The position numbers and the translations under genes were made by a program. Below are positions 43,560 through 52,545 of a stretch of DNA of 64,000 nt, piece by piece (within the stretch, counting starts at the first letter, position 1; each line of letters opens with the position of its first letter). The notes beneath the pieces were generated by a model, which did not search any database, was not told the DNA's origin, and was given only the letters and a program-made list of their open reading frames with translations. The stretch is from CAVSJA01 sp963728145 (GTDB lineage: Bacteria; Bacteroidota; Bacteroidia; Chitinophagales; Chitinophagaceae): NCBI GenBank assembly GCA_963728145.1, contig CAVSJA010000006.1, positions 558,001 to 622,000 of the forward strand, written 5' to 3'.

Positions 43560-44627
43560 ATGGATCCGGTATTACTGGCATTTGATTGGTTTTTTTTGGT
43601 AGAGAAACTCGTTTTGATCGTAACCGTCGTAATGGTTTCGTTACTCATTGCGATGTATGAAACCTATGCTGAAAGGAAGATCGCTGCCGTGATCCAGGAC
43701 CGTCGTGGTCCAAATCGTGCGGGTCCATTTGGAATTTTACAGCCCCTAGCGGATGGTGTGAAGTTGTTCATGAAGGAAGAGATCATTCCAAATACTTCCA
43801 ACAAATTCTTATTCATATTGGGTCCCTGCCTGGCCATGATTACGGCAATGATGACTTCAGCTGTAATTCCTCTGGGTAGTCAACTTGATTTGAATTTTAT
43901 CGGTATTGATCGCAAGGTAAATCTGCAGATCGCAGACATCAATATCGGTATTCTCTTCGTGTTTGGCGTAGTGAGCATGGGTGTTTATGCAATCATGATT
44001 GGCGGATGGGCATCAAACAATAAGTTTTCATTGTTGGCCGCAATGCGTGGCGCATCCCAGGTGATATCTTATGAATTACCAATGGGATTGGCATTGATCG
44101 CCTTGTTGATGACGACAGGTTCATTGAAAATGAGTGTGATTGTTGGTGAGCAGATCGATAGTGTGTATAATGTGTTATATCAACCGCTCGGCTTCTTTAT
44201 CTTTTTCGTTTGCGCATTGGCGGAATGTAACCGCACACCATTCGACCTCCCCGAAGCGGAAAATGAATTAAACTTCGGCTATCACCAGGAGTATTCGTCA
44301 ATGAAACTTGGATTTTATTTATTTGCCGAATACATCAACATGTTTATGAGCAGCATGGTGATGGCAACATTGTTCTTTGGAGGATATGATATTCCATTTG
44401 TAAATGATGCATCGCTAACTCAAAGCTGGGGCAACTGGGCTGTGATCTTACAAGGACTAAGCCTCTTCATAAAGACGGCCATCTTCATATTCATCTTCAT
44501 CTGGATCCGCTGGACCATTCCACGCTTCCGGTATGATCAATTAATGAATCTTGGATGGAAAACATTGATCCCGCTGGCCTTGTTTAATATGTTGATTACG
44601 GCGGTTGTGATACTGGTGAGAGGCTGA
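43560..44627 (+). CDS. nuoH: NADH-quinone oxidoreductase subunit H
   Basis: 355 aa, eight membrane helices; contact subunit of the quinone chamber. Motifs YETYAERKIAAVIQDRRGPN then RAGPFGILQPLADGVKLFMK, GAMRGASQVISYELPMGLAL and ALAECNRTPFDLPEAENELN with the conserved Glu cluster. C-terminal WIRWTIPRFRYDQLMNLGWK. 9 bp after nuoG. Confidence 0.97.
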   Translation: MDPVLLAFDWFFLVEKLVLIVTVVMVSLLIAMYETYAERKIAAVIQDRRGPNRAGPFGILQPLADGVKLFMKEEIIPNTSNKFLFILGPCLAMITAMMTSAVIPLGSQLDLNFIGIDRKVNLQIADINIGILFVFGVVSMGVYAIMIGGWASNNKFSLLAAMRGASQVISYELPMGLALIALLMTTGSLKMSVIVGEQIDSVYNVLYQPLGFFIFFVCALAECNRTPFDLPEAENELNFGYHQEYSSMKLGFYLFAEYINMFMSSMVMATLFFGGYDIPFVNDASLTQSWGNWAVILQGLSLFIKTAIFIFIFIWIRWTIPRFRYDQLMNLGWKTLIPLALFNMLITAVVILVRG

Positions 44628-45037
44628 TTGGTTAATGGTTGTTCCCGCTTTCGCGGGAATGACGGTTGATTGGGAAATGATCGGAAGAACAGAGGAACAG
44701 ATGAACAGAAGAACAGGAACAGAGGAACAGATGAACAGCAGAACAGATGAACAGTAGAACAGCAGAACAGGAGAACTGCCCGACGGCGTCTCAATAATTA
44801 TCGGGAATAACCCCGGCGGCGCCTCGAAAATGAGGGATCTTGCAAACACAAGGATAGTCCCTTTAGGGACGAAATCTTTGTAGCAAAATGTTCGATTTTT
44901 TTGAACAAGCCCCGTAGGGGCGCGATCTGAAAATCGGCAACGTAATAGAAAATCGGCTATTGATTATATAAAATATATTTGCGCAATTTCTGAGCCCAAA
45001 GCTCGCAGCTCACGGCTCACAGCTCATAGCTTATAAC
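44628..45037. repeat. 410-bp block of mixed repeats between nuoH and nuoI
   Basis: In order: dRS3-like palindrome (44641-44665, TTCCCGCTTTCGCGGGAA); W2 array 44692-44772 with ten GAACAG words; AATTATCGGGAATAACCCCG; a unit with TCCCTTTAGGGACGAAATC then TTTGTAGCAAAA and CCCCGTAGGGGCG at about 44860-44930; and W5-like words 44988-45031 (AGCTCGCAGCTCACGGCTCA). No gene. The GGGACGAAATC unit is one I recall from many Bacteroidota genomes. Confidence 0.85.
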
Positions 45038-45589
45038 ATGCAAGCACTAACACCCAGGGCAAAACTTGTGGATCGCCGACCGATCAGTTTCATTGAGAGA
45101 CTGTATGTATGGAATATTCTCAAGGGAATGCTCATCACCTTTTCCCATATCTTCAGGAAGAAGGCGACAATTAGTTACCCTGAAGAAAAACGACCATTCA
45201 GTCCGGTATTCCGCGGATTGCATATTCTCAACCGTGATGAAGAAGGGCGTGAACGCTGCACCGCTTGCGGACTTTGTGCGGTTGCCTGTCCGGCGGAAGC
45301 GATTACCATGGAAGGCGCAGAGCGCAAACCCGGAGAAGAACATTTATATAAGGAAGAGAAATATGCAGCCAAATATGAGATAAATATGCTGCGCTGTATC
45401 TTTTGCGGATTATGCGAAGACGCTTGTCCAAAAGACGCAATATACCTGAGTGAAACTTTTGCGCCATCGAATTATCAGCGCAAAGGATTGATCTATGGTA
45501 AACCTGACCTGCTGATCCCTCATCCGATAGAACAACCCGAAGAATATAAAAAGGCATTGGGAAACAGGGCGAGGAACAGAGAGAACTAA
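45038..45589 (+). CDS. nuoI: NADH-quinone oxidoreductase subunit I
   Basis: 183 aa, 23-kDa subunit with two [4Fe-4S] clusters N6a and N6b: CTACGLCAVACPAEAI and CIFCGLCEDACPKDAIYLS. N-terminal amphipathic helix IERLYVWNILKGMLITFSHI anchors it at the membrane. FRGLHILNRDEEGRERC leads into the first cluster. 15 bp before nuoJ. Confidence 0.97.
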   Translation: MQALTPRAKLVDRRPISFIERLYVWNILKGMLITFSHIFRKKATISYPEEKRPFSPVFRGLHILNRDEEGRERCTACGLCAVACPAEAITMEGAERKPGEEHLYKEEKYAAKYEINMLRCIFCGLCEDACPKDAIYLSETFAPSNYQRKGLIYGKPDLLIPHPIEQPEEYKKALGNRARNREN

Positions 45590-45604
45590 ACAACCGACGA
45601 CTGC

Positions 45605-46108
45605 ATGAGTGTAACTGAGATACTTTTTTATTTCCTGAGCGTGCTTGCTATAGGCAGCGCAATCCTCGTTGTTGTCAGCAAAAATCCCGTACACAGTGTA
45701 CTCTGGCTGATCGTTACATTTTTCGCAATTAGCGGACATTATATATTAATGAATGCCCAATTCATCGGCATCGTGAACCTTATCGTGTATGCAGGAGCGA
45801 TCATGGTACTATTCCTTTTCGTGATCATGCTGATGAATCTTAACGCAGAATCAGAACCAAAGAAAAATAAATGGTTGCGGCTGGCTGGCGTTGTTGCCGG
45901 AGGCTGCTTAATGCTGGTATTTGTTGCTGCATTGAAAAATGCTGAGATCAAAGGACAGGAAGCGACATTCACCTATGGAGAGATTGGATTGATCAATAAT
46001 CTTGGAGAAGCATTGTTTACGACTTATGTTGTTCCGTTTGAGATCAGCAGTATTTTGTTTTTGAGTGCGATGGTGGGGGCGGTAGTGATTGGTAAGAAAG
46101 GAGACTGA
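45605..46108 (+). CDS. nuoJ: NADH-quinone oxidoreductase subunit J
   Basis: 167 aa with five membrane helices: EILFYFLSVLAIGSAILVVV, VHSVLWLIVTFFAISGHYIL, FIGIVNLIVYAGAIMVLFLF then VIMLMNLN (the conserved membrane signature), LAGVVAGGCLMLVFVAALK and EISSILFLSAMVGAVVIGKK. Proton-channel region of complex I. W1 words follow its stop. Confidence 0.96.
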   Translation: MSVTEILFYFLSVLAIGSAILVVVSKNPVHSVLWLIVTFFAISGHYILMNAQFIGIVNLIVYAGAIMVLFLFVIMLMNLNAESEPKKNKWLRLAGVVAGGCLMLVFVAALKNAEIKGQEATFTYGEIGLINNLGEALFTTYVVPFEISSILFLSAMVGAVVIGKKGD

Positions 46109-46114
46109 GTTTTG

Positions 46115-46167
46115 GTTGACAAGGTTGATAGGGTTGACAGGGTTGACAGGGTTGACAAGGTTGACAA
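46115..46167. repeat. W1 words between nuoJ and nuoK, one orientation
   Basis: Six 9-bp words (GTTGACAAG, GTTGATAGG, GTTGACAGG) without a reverse arm. In the nuoK frame they read Val-Asp-Lys/Arg repeats with no stop up to the nuoK ATG, so a longer NuoK from a TTG at 46112 is formally possible but not believed. Confidence 0.85.
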
Positions 46168-46186
46168 ACAAGTTCAAAAAATAAAT

Positions 46187-46516
46187 ATGAAAATTGAGTA
46201 TTACATATTTCTGGCGATTGCGCTTTTTTGTATTGGCGTGGCGGGTGTGTTAACTCGTCGCAATGCGATCATCATTTTTATGTGTGTGGAGTTAATGTTG
46301 AATGCGGCGAATTTGCTGTTGGTTGCATTTTCCAAAATGCATCATGTGGCTGGGGCTGCTACGAATCCGAATGCAGGTATCGACGGGCAATTATTTGTAT
46401 TCTTTATAATGGTGGTGGCTGCTGCAGAAGTAAGTGTGGGATTGGCCATCATAGTGATGATGTTTAGGAATGTGCATTCGGTGGATGTGAATTTTTTGAA
46501 TAGACTAAAGCATTAA
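46187..46516 (+). CDS. nuoK: NADH-quinone oxidoreductase subunit K
   Basis: 109 aa from MKIEYYIFLAIALFCIGVAG. Three helices with the conserved Glu in IIIFMCVELMLNAANLLLVA (TM2) and a second in VVAAAEVSVGLAIIVMMFRN (TM3), both on the proton path. Start fixed by family length; the preceding codons come from W1 repeat. Confidence 0.96.
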   Translation: MKIEYYIFLAIALFCIGVAGVLTRRNAIIIFMCVELMLNAANLLLVAFSKMHHVAGAATNPNAGIDGQLFVFFIMVVAAAEVSVGLAIIVMMFRNVHSVDVNFLNRLKH

Positions 46517-46544
46517 AAGGGTTTCGAAGCCTGATTATAAAGAT

Positions 46545-46605
46545 TTCTCGGCCGGGTTGCTTTAAATTCAAAGTTGCCTAAATGACCCGGCCTCGAAATG
46601 ACAAA
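46545..46605. repeat. One-armed P7 remnant between nuoK and nuoL
   Basis: AGATTTCTCGGCCGGGTTG then GACCCGGCCTCGAAATGACA: the same word order as the right arm of the palindrome at 52333-52407, but with no left arm. It fits half of a P7 element. Confidence 0.65.
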
Positions 46606-46644
46606 GTTCTAAGGGGTTAGGGTTCGGAACCTTACTATAAAAAT

Positions 46645-48543
46645 ATGATGAATGTAAACGAAATAGCCTGGCTTATTCCCTTACTACCCTTTATTGGATT
46701 TTTGATCAATGGATTGCTCAGAAAGCAATTACCAAAATCCATTACAAGCATTATTGGCTGTGGACTTATCCTGGTTTCTTTTGTATTAAGCATTCTTGTT
46801 TTTCTTGAGGTAAAGAATTCAGAAACTAAATCATTTACAGTTCATCTTTTTGATTTTATACGGGTAGGGAATTTTTCTGTTCCGTTTTCATTCTTACTCG
46901 ATAGTCTTTCTTCCTTATTCCTTTTAATAATTACCGGCGTTGGATTTTTGATTCATCTATACTCCGCCGCCTATATGCATAGTGAGACAGCAGATCATTA
47001 TGCACGATATTTTTCTTATCTCAACCTTTTTGTCTTCTTCATGCTCCTGCTCGTATTGGGAGCGAATTATGTGATACTTTTTATAGGATGGGAAGGTGTT
47101 GGACTTTGTTCTTACCTGCTCATCGGGTACTGGTTCAAGAATGATGAATACAATAAAGCCGCAAAGAAGGCCTTTGTGATGAACAGAATTGGGGATCTCG
47201 GTTTTCTCATCGCCATTTTCTGGATGATCAATCAATTTGGTTCTGCAAATTTTACCGATGTATTTGGTAAGGCTGCGGGAGCTACGCAGTTTATACTTAA
47301 TGGAATTACACTACTATTATTTGTAGGCGCAGTTGGTAAGAGCGCACAGATACCTTTATTCACCTGGTTGCCCGATGCGATGGCTGGTCCCACGCCCGTA
47401 TCAGCCTTGATCCATGCCGCGACCATGGTAACGGCCGGTATTTATATGGTGGCAAGAAGTAATGTTCTCTTTTCACTTGCGCCGACAACAATGGAAGTTG
47501 TTGCAATCATTGGATTGGTAACAGCCTTACTCGCCGCAACAATTGCCCTTTACCAGAACGATATTAAAAAAGTACTGGCTTACTCAACCGTGAGCCAGCT
47601 TGGGTTTATGTTCCTCGCGCTTGGCGTGGGGGCATATTCAACTGGTGTATTCCATGTAATGACGCATGCATTCTTCAAAGCGCTTTTATTCCTTGGAGCG
47701 GGCTCGGTGATCCATGCAATGAGTGGTGAACAGGATATCACCCGCATGGGCGGACTTAGAAAAAAGATTCCTATTACCTTCATCACATTTGTTATAGGTG
47801 TAATCGCGATCAGCGGAGTTCCCTTTACATCCGGTTTTATTTCGAAGGATGAAATATTAATCGCAGCATTATATCATAATAAGGTCTACTTCTGGTTAGC
47901 AACGATCGGTGCAATCCTTACTGCATTCTATATGTTCCGTTTGCTGATGTTGACCTTCTATGGATCATTTCGCGGAACAAAAGAGCAGGAGCATCATTTG
48001 CATGAATCGCCGCCAGCGATGACCATTCCATTAATCGTATTGGCTTTACTGTCGTTGATTGGTGGATTTGTACAGCTGCCGCATGTTTTCGGCGGACATC
48101 CCTATTTAAATGAATTCCTTGGTGCAACTGCACCTGCCGCGGCGCATGATGATCCCAGTCTTGCAACTACTGAGTATATGTTATTAGGCGGAACCGTTGT
48201 GGTATTGATCATCATTATCATTCTTACGAGAAAATGGTATGCGGTTAGAGAGTTTCGTCCCGAGTATACCGGCTTCAAAAAGTTATTGGCGAATAAATGG
48301 TATGTAGATGAGATCTATGATACAGTTATTGTTAAATCCATTAACTGGCTTGCCAAATGGTTGAATGATTTCTGGGAGAAAGAAGTGATCGATTGGCTTG
48401 TTAATGGAGTTGGCAGAGCGGTTCAATACAGTAGCCGCCAGATGCGACTGATGCAAAGCGGACAGGTAGGAAGCTATGTGCTGTTGATGGTGTTAAGTAT
48501 CCTGGTGTTTTTTGCGTTGCAGTTCTTTATTCGTAAAACGTAA
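46645..48543 (+). CDS. nuoL: NADH-quinone oxidoreductase subunit L
   Basis: 632 aa, antiporter-like subunit with about 16 helices and the lateral helix. Key residues: VILFIGWEGVGLCSYLLIGY (TM5 Glu), KSAQIPLFTWLPDAMAGPTP then VSALIHAATMVTAGIYMVAR (Lys/His path), AYSTVSQLGFMFLALGVGAY and THAFFKALLFLGAGSVIHAM. Long amphipathic C-terminus SINWLAKWLNDFWEKEVIDW. ATG 46645 or 46648. Confidence 0.97.
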   Translation: MMNVNEIAWLIPLLPFIGFLINGLLRKQLPKSITSIIGCGLILVSFVLSILVFLEVKNSETKSFTVHLFDFIRVGNFSVPFSFLLDSLSSLFLLIITGVGFLIHLYSAAYMHSETADHYARYFSYLNLFVFFMLLLVLGANYVILFIGWEGVGLCSYLLIGYWFKNDEYNKAAKKAFVMNRIGDLGFLIAIFWMINQFGSANFTDVFGKAAGATQFILNGITLLLFVGAVGKSAQIPLFTWLPDAMAGPTPVSALIHAATMVTAGIYMVARSNVLFSLAPTTMEVVAIIGLVTALLAATIALYQNDIKKVLAYSTVSQLGFMFLALGVGAYSTGVFHVMTHAFFKALLFLGAGSVIHAMSGEQDITRMGGLRKKIPITFITFVIGVIAISGVPFTSGFISKDEILIAALYHNKVYFWLATIGAILTAFYMFRLLMLTFYGSFRGTKEQEHHLHESPPAMTIPLIVLALLSLIGGFVQLPHVFGGHPYLNEFLGATAPAAAHDDPSLATTEYMLLGGTVVVLIIIIILTRKWYAVREFRPEYTGFKKLLANKWYVDEIYDTVIVKSINWLAKWLNDFWEKEVIDWLVNGVGRAVQYSSRQMRLMQSGQVGSYVLLMVLSILVFFALQFFIRKT

Positions 48544-48570
48544 GTAGGATTAATGTGCCCGAGTTACAAT

Positions 48571-48738
48571 TTTAATTATTGATTATTAATTATTGATTAT
48601 TGCCTGAGTATTTGCGAGCTACATAATAATCAATAATTAATAATCAATAATCCCCGCCTGACTGACGGCAGTTGGGCAGGAATAATCAAATAGCCTCTGC
48701 CTGACTGATGACAGTCGGGCAGGAGTAATCAAAATAAT
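48571..48738. repeat. W4 inverted repeat and CCTGACTGAC palindromes between nuoL and nuoM
   Basis: Left arm 48571-48602 (AATTATTGATTATTAATTAT ...) and right arm 48624-48653 (CATAATAATCAATAATTAAT ...). Then CGCCTGACTGACGGCAGTTG and GCCTGACTGATGACAGTCGG, two copies of a palindrome also present before nuoD. Confidence 0.8.
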
Positions 48739-48739
48739 C

Positions 48740-50212
48740 ATGATCCCTGTATTACTCTTATTGGTTCCTCTTTTTAGCGGTTTGCTGACCTTTTTCATTA
48801 AAAATGAAAGAACGGCAAAGTCATGGGCATTGTTTTCATCCATCCTTACTCTTGCCGTCTCGTTGGGGGGCATCTGGTTTTTGAATAGGCCTGAATACTT
48901 GCAAGCAGATGTACAATGGCTTCCAATGTTAAATAGCCGGTTTACAGTTTCATTGGATGGGCTGAGTCAATTGTTGTGTTTGCTTACTGCTGTTTCATTT
49001 CCTGCTATATTCATAGCTACATGGAATCGATCATATAAGAAAGCGCACAATTTCTTTGCGTTGATGTTGCTTTCGCAAGCTGGATTGATGGGTGTGTTCA
49101 TTGCAATGGATGCATTATTATTCTATTTCTTTTGGGAGCTTGCACTTATTCCAGCTTATTTTCTATGCTCGCAGTGGGGAGGAGAGAGAAGGATTGCTGT
49201 CACTTTCAAATTCTTCATTTATACTTTTATTGGTTCTTTATTGATGCTGGTGGGAATCATCTACATCTATTACCATACAGCTGATCAATCTTTTTCAATA
49301 AAATCATTTTATAACGCTGCATTGACTGGAAAGGAAGAAGGTTGGCTGTTCTGGTTGATGTTTGCCGCTTTTGCGGTAAAGATGCCAATCTTTCCATTTC
49401 ATACCTGGCAGCCGGATACCTATGAACAGGCGCCCACGGCAACAACAATGGTATTGAGTGGAGTAATGGTTAAGATGGGCGTGTATGGAGTATTGCGCTG
49501 GCTGGCCCCAATACTACCAAGTGGTTTCTGGGCCTGGGGTGATGCAGCCTCCTTCCTTTGCATGTTTGGAATGATCTATGCATCCTTGATCGCAATGAGG
49601 CAGGATGATTTGAAGCGATTGATCGCCTATTCATCCATCGCGCATATGGGCTTAATGGGATTGACCATTTTTGCAACCACAGAGATCGGAATGCAGGGAG
49701 TAATGATTCAACTATTCAATCATGGTATTAACGTGATCGGTCTATGGATCGTGGCTGAATTGATCGAAAGACAATTTGGAACAAGAAAGATCTCTGAATT
49801 AGGAGGACTCGCGCAAAAAGCACCCGGGCTTGCTATCCTATTAGTTGTTGTTGCACTCGCCAATGTTGCGCTACCACTGACCAATGCATTTATCGGTGAA
49901 TTCCTGATGTTCACCGGCATTTTCACATCGAATGTTTCTGAGTATAATTATATCTATACGGCAGTTGCCGGATTAAGCATAATTCTTTCTGCAGTCTATA
50001 CACTGAATATGATCCAGAAGATATTTTTTGGAAATACCAATGGGTTGACCGCAAAAGGAAGAGACGCAAGCTGGAATGAAAAGTTGGTGTTGGGATTATT
50101 GGTGCTAGCAATTGTTGGGATCGGGATCTATCCGCAACCGGTTTTGGATTTGACGAAGGGTGCAGTTGATTCAATCCTTGCTCAAATGATCACTAAACAC
50201 CCTACGAATTAG
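48740..50212 (+). CDS. nuoM: NADH-quinone oxidoreductase subunit M
   Basis: 490 aa antiporter-like subunit. DALLFYFFWELALIPAYFLC (TM5 Glu), FAVKMPIFPFHTWQPDTYEQ then APTATTMVLSGVMVKMGVYG (TM7/8 Lys), DLKRLIAYSSIAHMGLMGLT and FNHGINVIGLWIVAELIERQ. Normal length. 16 bp before nuoN. Confidence 0.97.
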   Translation: MIPVLLLLVPLFSGLLTFFIKNERTAKSWALFSSILTLAVSLGGIWFLNRPEYLQADVQWLPMLNSRFTVSLDGLSQLLCLLTAVSFPAIFIATWNRSYKKAHNFFALMLLSQAGLMGVFIAMDALLFYFFWELALIPAYFLCSQWGGERRIAVTFKFFIYTFIGSLLMLVGIIYIYYHTADQSFSIKSFYNAALTGKEEGWLFWLMFAAFAVKMPIFPFHTWQPDTYEQAPTATTMVLSGVMVKMGVYGVLRWLAPILPSGFWAWGDAASFLCMFGMIYASLIAMRQDDLKRLIAYSSIAHMGLMGLTIFATTEIGMQGVMIQLFNHGINVIGLWIVAELIERQFGTRKISELGGLAQKAPGLAILLVVVALANVALPLTNAFIGEFLMFTGIFTSNVSEYNYIYTAVAGLSIILSAVYTLNMIQKIFFGNTNGLTAKGRDASWNEKLVLGLLVLAIVGIGIYPQPVLDLTKGAVDSILAQMITKHPTN

Positions 50213-50228
50213 AAAGCGCGATTAGTTT

Positions 50229-51617
50229 ATGAATGCAATTATATTATCGGCAGTTTGGGGAGTAGTAATGTTGTTTACTGGGTTGATGGTTAAGTCCACC
50301 CGCACTGTAACCACTATTGCGATCATTGGCATGGTCCTCTTAGTGCTTGCAAGTGCATGGGATTTCCAGGGAATAAGCTTTTTCGATGTGAATGTGCACA
50401 ATATGCTGGTGTTTGAGAATTTTGGTTTGTTTTTCAATATCGTTGCATTCAGCAGCACCTTGCTTTACTTCCTGCTTTCAGGTAAAGATGTTGAGCGGGT
50501 TGGATTGCATGTAGCCGAATATTATGCGTTGATCTTTTTTATTTCCTGTGGTGTAGCAATTGTTTCTTCATTCAACACGCTACTTCTTCTTTTCCTTGGT
50601 ATCGAGATAATGTCAATACCATTATATATTCTTACCGGGGCAGATAAGCGAAATCTCAAAAGCAATGAGGCTTCCTTGAAGTATTTCCTCATGGGTGCAT
50701 TCTCAACAGGACTGATGCTTATGGGCATTGCGCTTCTGTATGGCGCAAAAGGCAGTTTTTTTATGGATCAGATCCAGTTGGGAACAACTCAGCTCACTCC
50801 GTTAATTGCAGCAGGTTTGTTATTGCTGCTTTTTTCAATGGCCTTTAAAGTATCTGCTGCTCCATTCCATTTTTGGACACCCGATGTGTATGATGGAGCG
50901 CCAACTGTTTTCACTTCCTATATGGCGACCATTGTGAAAGCAGCTGCATTTATTGGGTTCATTCGTTTGTTTGAAGGAAGCTTTGGAAACATGCTGCCTC
51001 AATGGCAATTGCTTGTGGCGATAATCACTGCTGCAACACTTATCATTGGAAATATTACCGCGGTCTTCCAACAAAGCGTAAAAAGAATGCTGGCTTATTC
51101 AAGTATTGCACAGGCCGGGTTCATGTTATTCGCATTGGTATCATTGAATAATACGGCAAAGGAAGGTTTGATCTTCTATACTGCAGCCTATTGTCTTGCC
51201 ACGATCGGCGTATTCGCAATCTTGTTAAAGATGAAGGATTTTACTTTTGAAGGATTCAACGGCCTGGCAAAACATCAGCCCGTACTCGCTGCAACCAATG
51301 CTATATTTCTCTTATCACTGGCGGGCATTCCTGCCACCGCGGGATTCATGGCTAAATTCTACATGCTGGCCGCAGCAGTAAATAATGGCCAGTTGCTTTG
51401 GTTGGTGATCGTAGGCGTACTCTGCGCCGCAATCAGCGTCTATTATTATTTCCGTGTGATCCAGGCCATGTATTTCAAGGACGGCGATCCACAGGAGATG
51501 CAGGTAACGGGAAGATTTAAGGGGCTGTTAATCTTTACTGCAGCTGCTATCATCTTCCTTGGCATTTATCCGCAATGGTTTATCGATCAATTCAACGCTA
51601 TCTTCTTCGTTATTTAA
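50229..51617 (+). CDS. nuoN: NADH-quinone oxidoreductase subunit N
   Basis: 462 aa, last subunit of the operon. LLLLFLGIEIMSIPLYILTG (TM5 Glu), FKVSAAPFHFWTPDVYDGAP then TVFTSYMATIVKAAAFIGFI, SVKRMLAYSSIAQAGFMLFA and ATAGFMAKFYMLAAAVNNGQ. Completes a 14-subunit complex I. The 930-bp gap after it holds a large palindrome. Confidence 0.97.
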   Translation: MNAIILSAVWGVVMLFTGLMVKSTRTVTTIAIIGMVLLVLASAWDFQGISFFDVNVHNMLVFENFGLFFNIVAFSSTLLYFLLSGKDVERVGLHVAEYYALIFFISCGVAIVSSFNTLLLLFLGIEIMSIPLYILTGADKRNLKSNEASLKYFLMGAFSTGLMLMGIALLYGAKGSFFMDQIQLGTTQLTPLIAAGLLLLLFSMAFKVSAAPFHFWTPDVYDGAPTVFTSYMATIVKAAAFIGFIRLFEGSFGNMLPQWQLLVAIITAATLIIGNITAVFQQSVKRMLAYSSIAQAGFMLFALVSLNNTAKEGLIFYTAAYCLATIGVFAILLKMKDFTFEGFNGLAKHQPVLAATNAIFLLSLAGIPATAGFMAKFYMLAAAVNNGQLLWLVIVGVLCAAISVYYYFRVIQAMYFKDGDPQEMQVTGRFKGLLIFTAAAIIFLGIYPQWFIDQFNAIFFVI

Positions 51618-51700
51618 TCGCTATTCATTCAATAATCATTTTGCCCATGCCTGTTGCCCATTGCCAATTCTCCTCCGTGCTTCTTGTGTAGCCTCCACTT

Positions 51701-52446
51701 CCTTCCCCTTTGAACCTTGTCATTTCGAGCCCGGCAAAATTCAGACTCTTTCACCTAAGGTAACTCGGGCGAGAAATCTGCGACAAGTGAATGGTATGTC
51801 AGTTCGATCTACCACTTGTCAGGGACGTTGGGCGCTTCCATTACTAGCATAATCAACGTTTACGGAATCTAAATGTGCAGGATTCTCTTGCTTTTTTTTC
51901 AACATCTTCCTTATTCTCATCAAGAATTGAAAGACCATGGACTGTGAATTCCTTCTATATCTTATCGACTTCAACCAGATCGAACTTTCATACCTGGAGT
52001 AGCCAATAACCTCATGCGGCGAATATCGCTGAAACATTGTTTAGGATTACTCGTAATCCTAGATCATGTTCCAGGTCGATATTCGCTGCATGAGTTATTG
52101 GCTACGTCCAGGTATGAAGTTGATCTGATTGAATTCGTTAAGCGATAGACATAGAATTCCCAGTCATGGTCTTAAAATCTTTGATGAGGAATAATAAATG
52201 GTGATTGAAAAAAGAGCGAGAGAGTCCTTGCGAATTGAGATTCCTGAACGTTAATTAATTTGGGAATGGCCGCGCCCAATGTGCTCCTAGACAGAATCGT
52301 TAATCGAACTGTGAAGGCTGCGAGTTCACTAGGTCGCAGATTTCTCGCCCGGGTTACCGTAGGTTAAAGACCCTGAATTTTGCCGGGCTCGAAATGACAA
52401 AGTTCAAAAGGGGGAGGCTCGAAATGACAAGGTTCAAAGGGGAAGG
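51701..52446. repeat. P7 giant imperfect palindrome, 746 bp
   Basis: Outer arms 51710-51784 and 52333-52407 are reverse complements with 6 mismatches in 75. The right end has a second terminal word (52415-52446) that mirrors the leftmost CCTTCCCCTTTGAACC. The interior continues as an imperfect palindrome: AGTAGCCAATAACCTCATGC against GCATGAGTTATTGGCTACG, AAAGACCATG against CATGGTCTTAAAA, down to AGGATTAC TC GTAATCCT at 52043-52060. No open frame is supported. Confidence 0.9.
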
Positions 52447-52545
52447 GTGCAGTGAAATATCGCTAAAGCGGCATAGGAATCGCCACTCATAAAGAATTCC
52501 CATTCCTCCACGAAGAATATGTAATTTAGTATACCATTTTTTTAT

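Noticed and set aside
44537..44849. Cys/Ser-rich frames on the minus strand after nuoH
   Set aside because: Translations of the W2 array with no homology.
46112..46186. N-terminal extension of NuoK from a TTG codon
   Set aside because: Consists of W1 words; NuoK family length fits the ATG at 46187.
51559..52037. Short frames inside the P7 palindrome
   Set aside because: They overlap inverted arms, lack conserved sequence and differ between the two arms.
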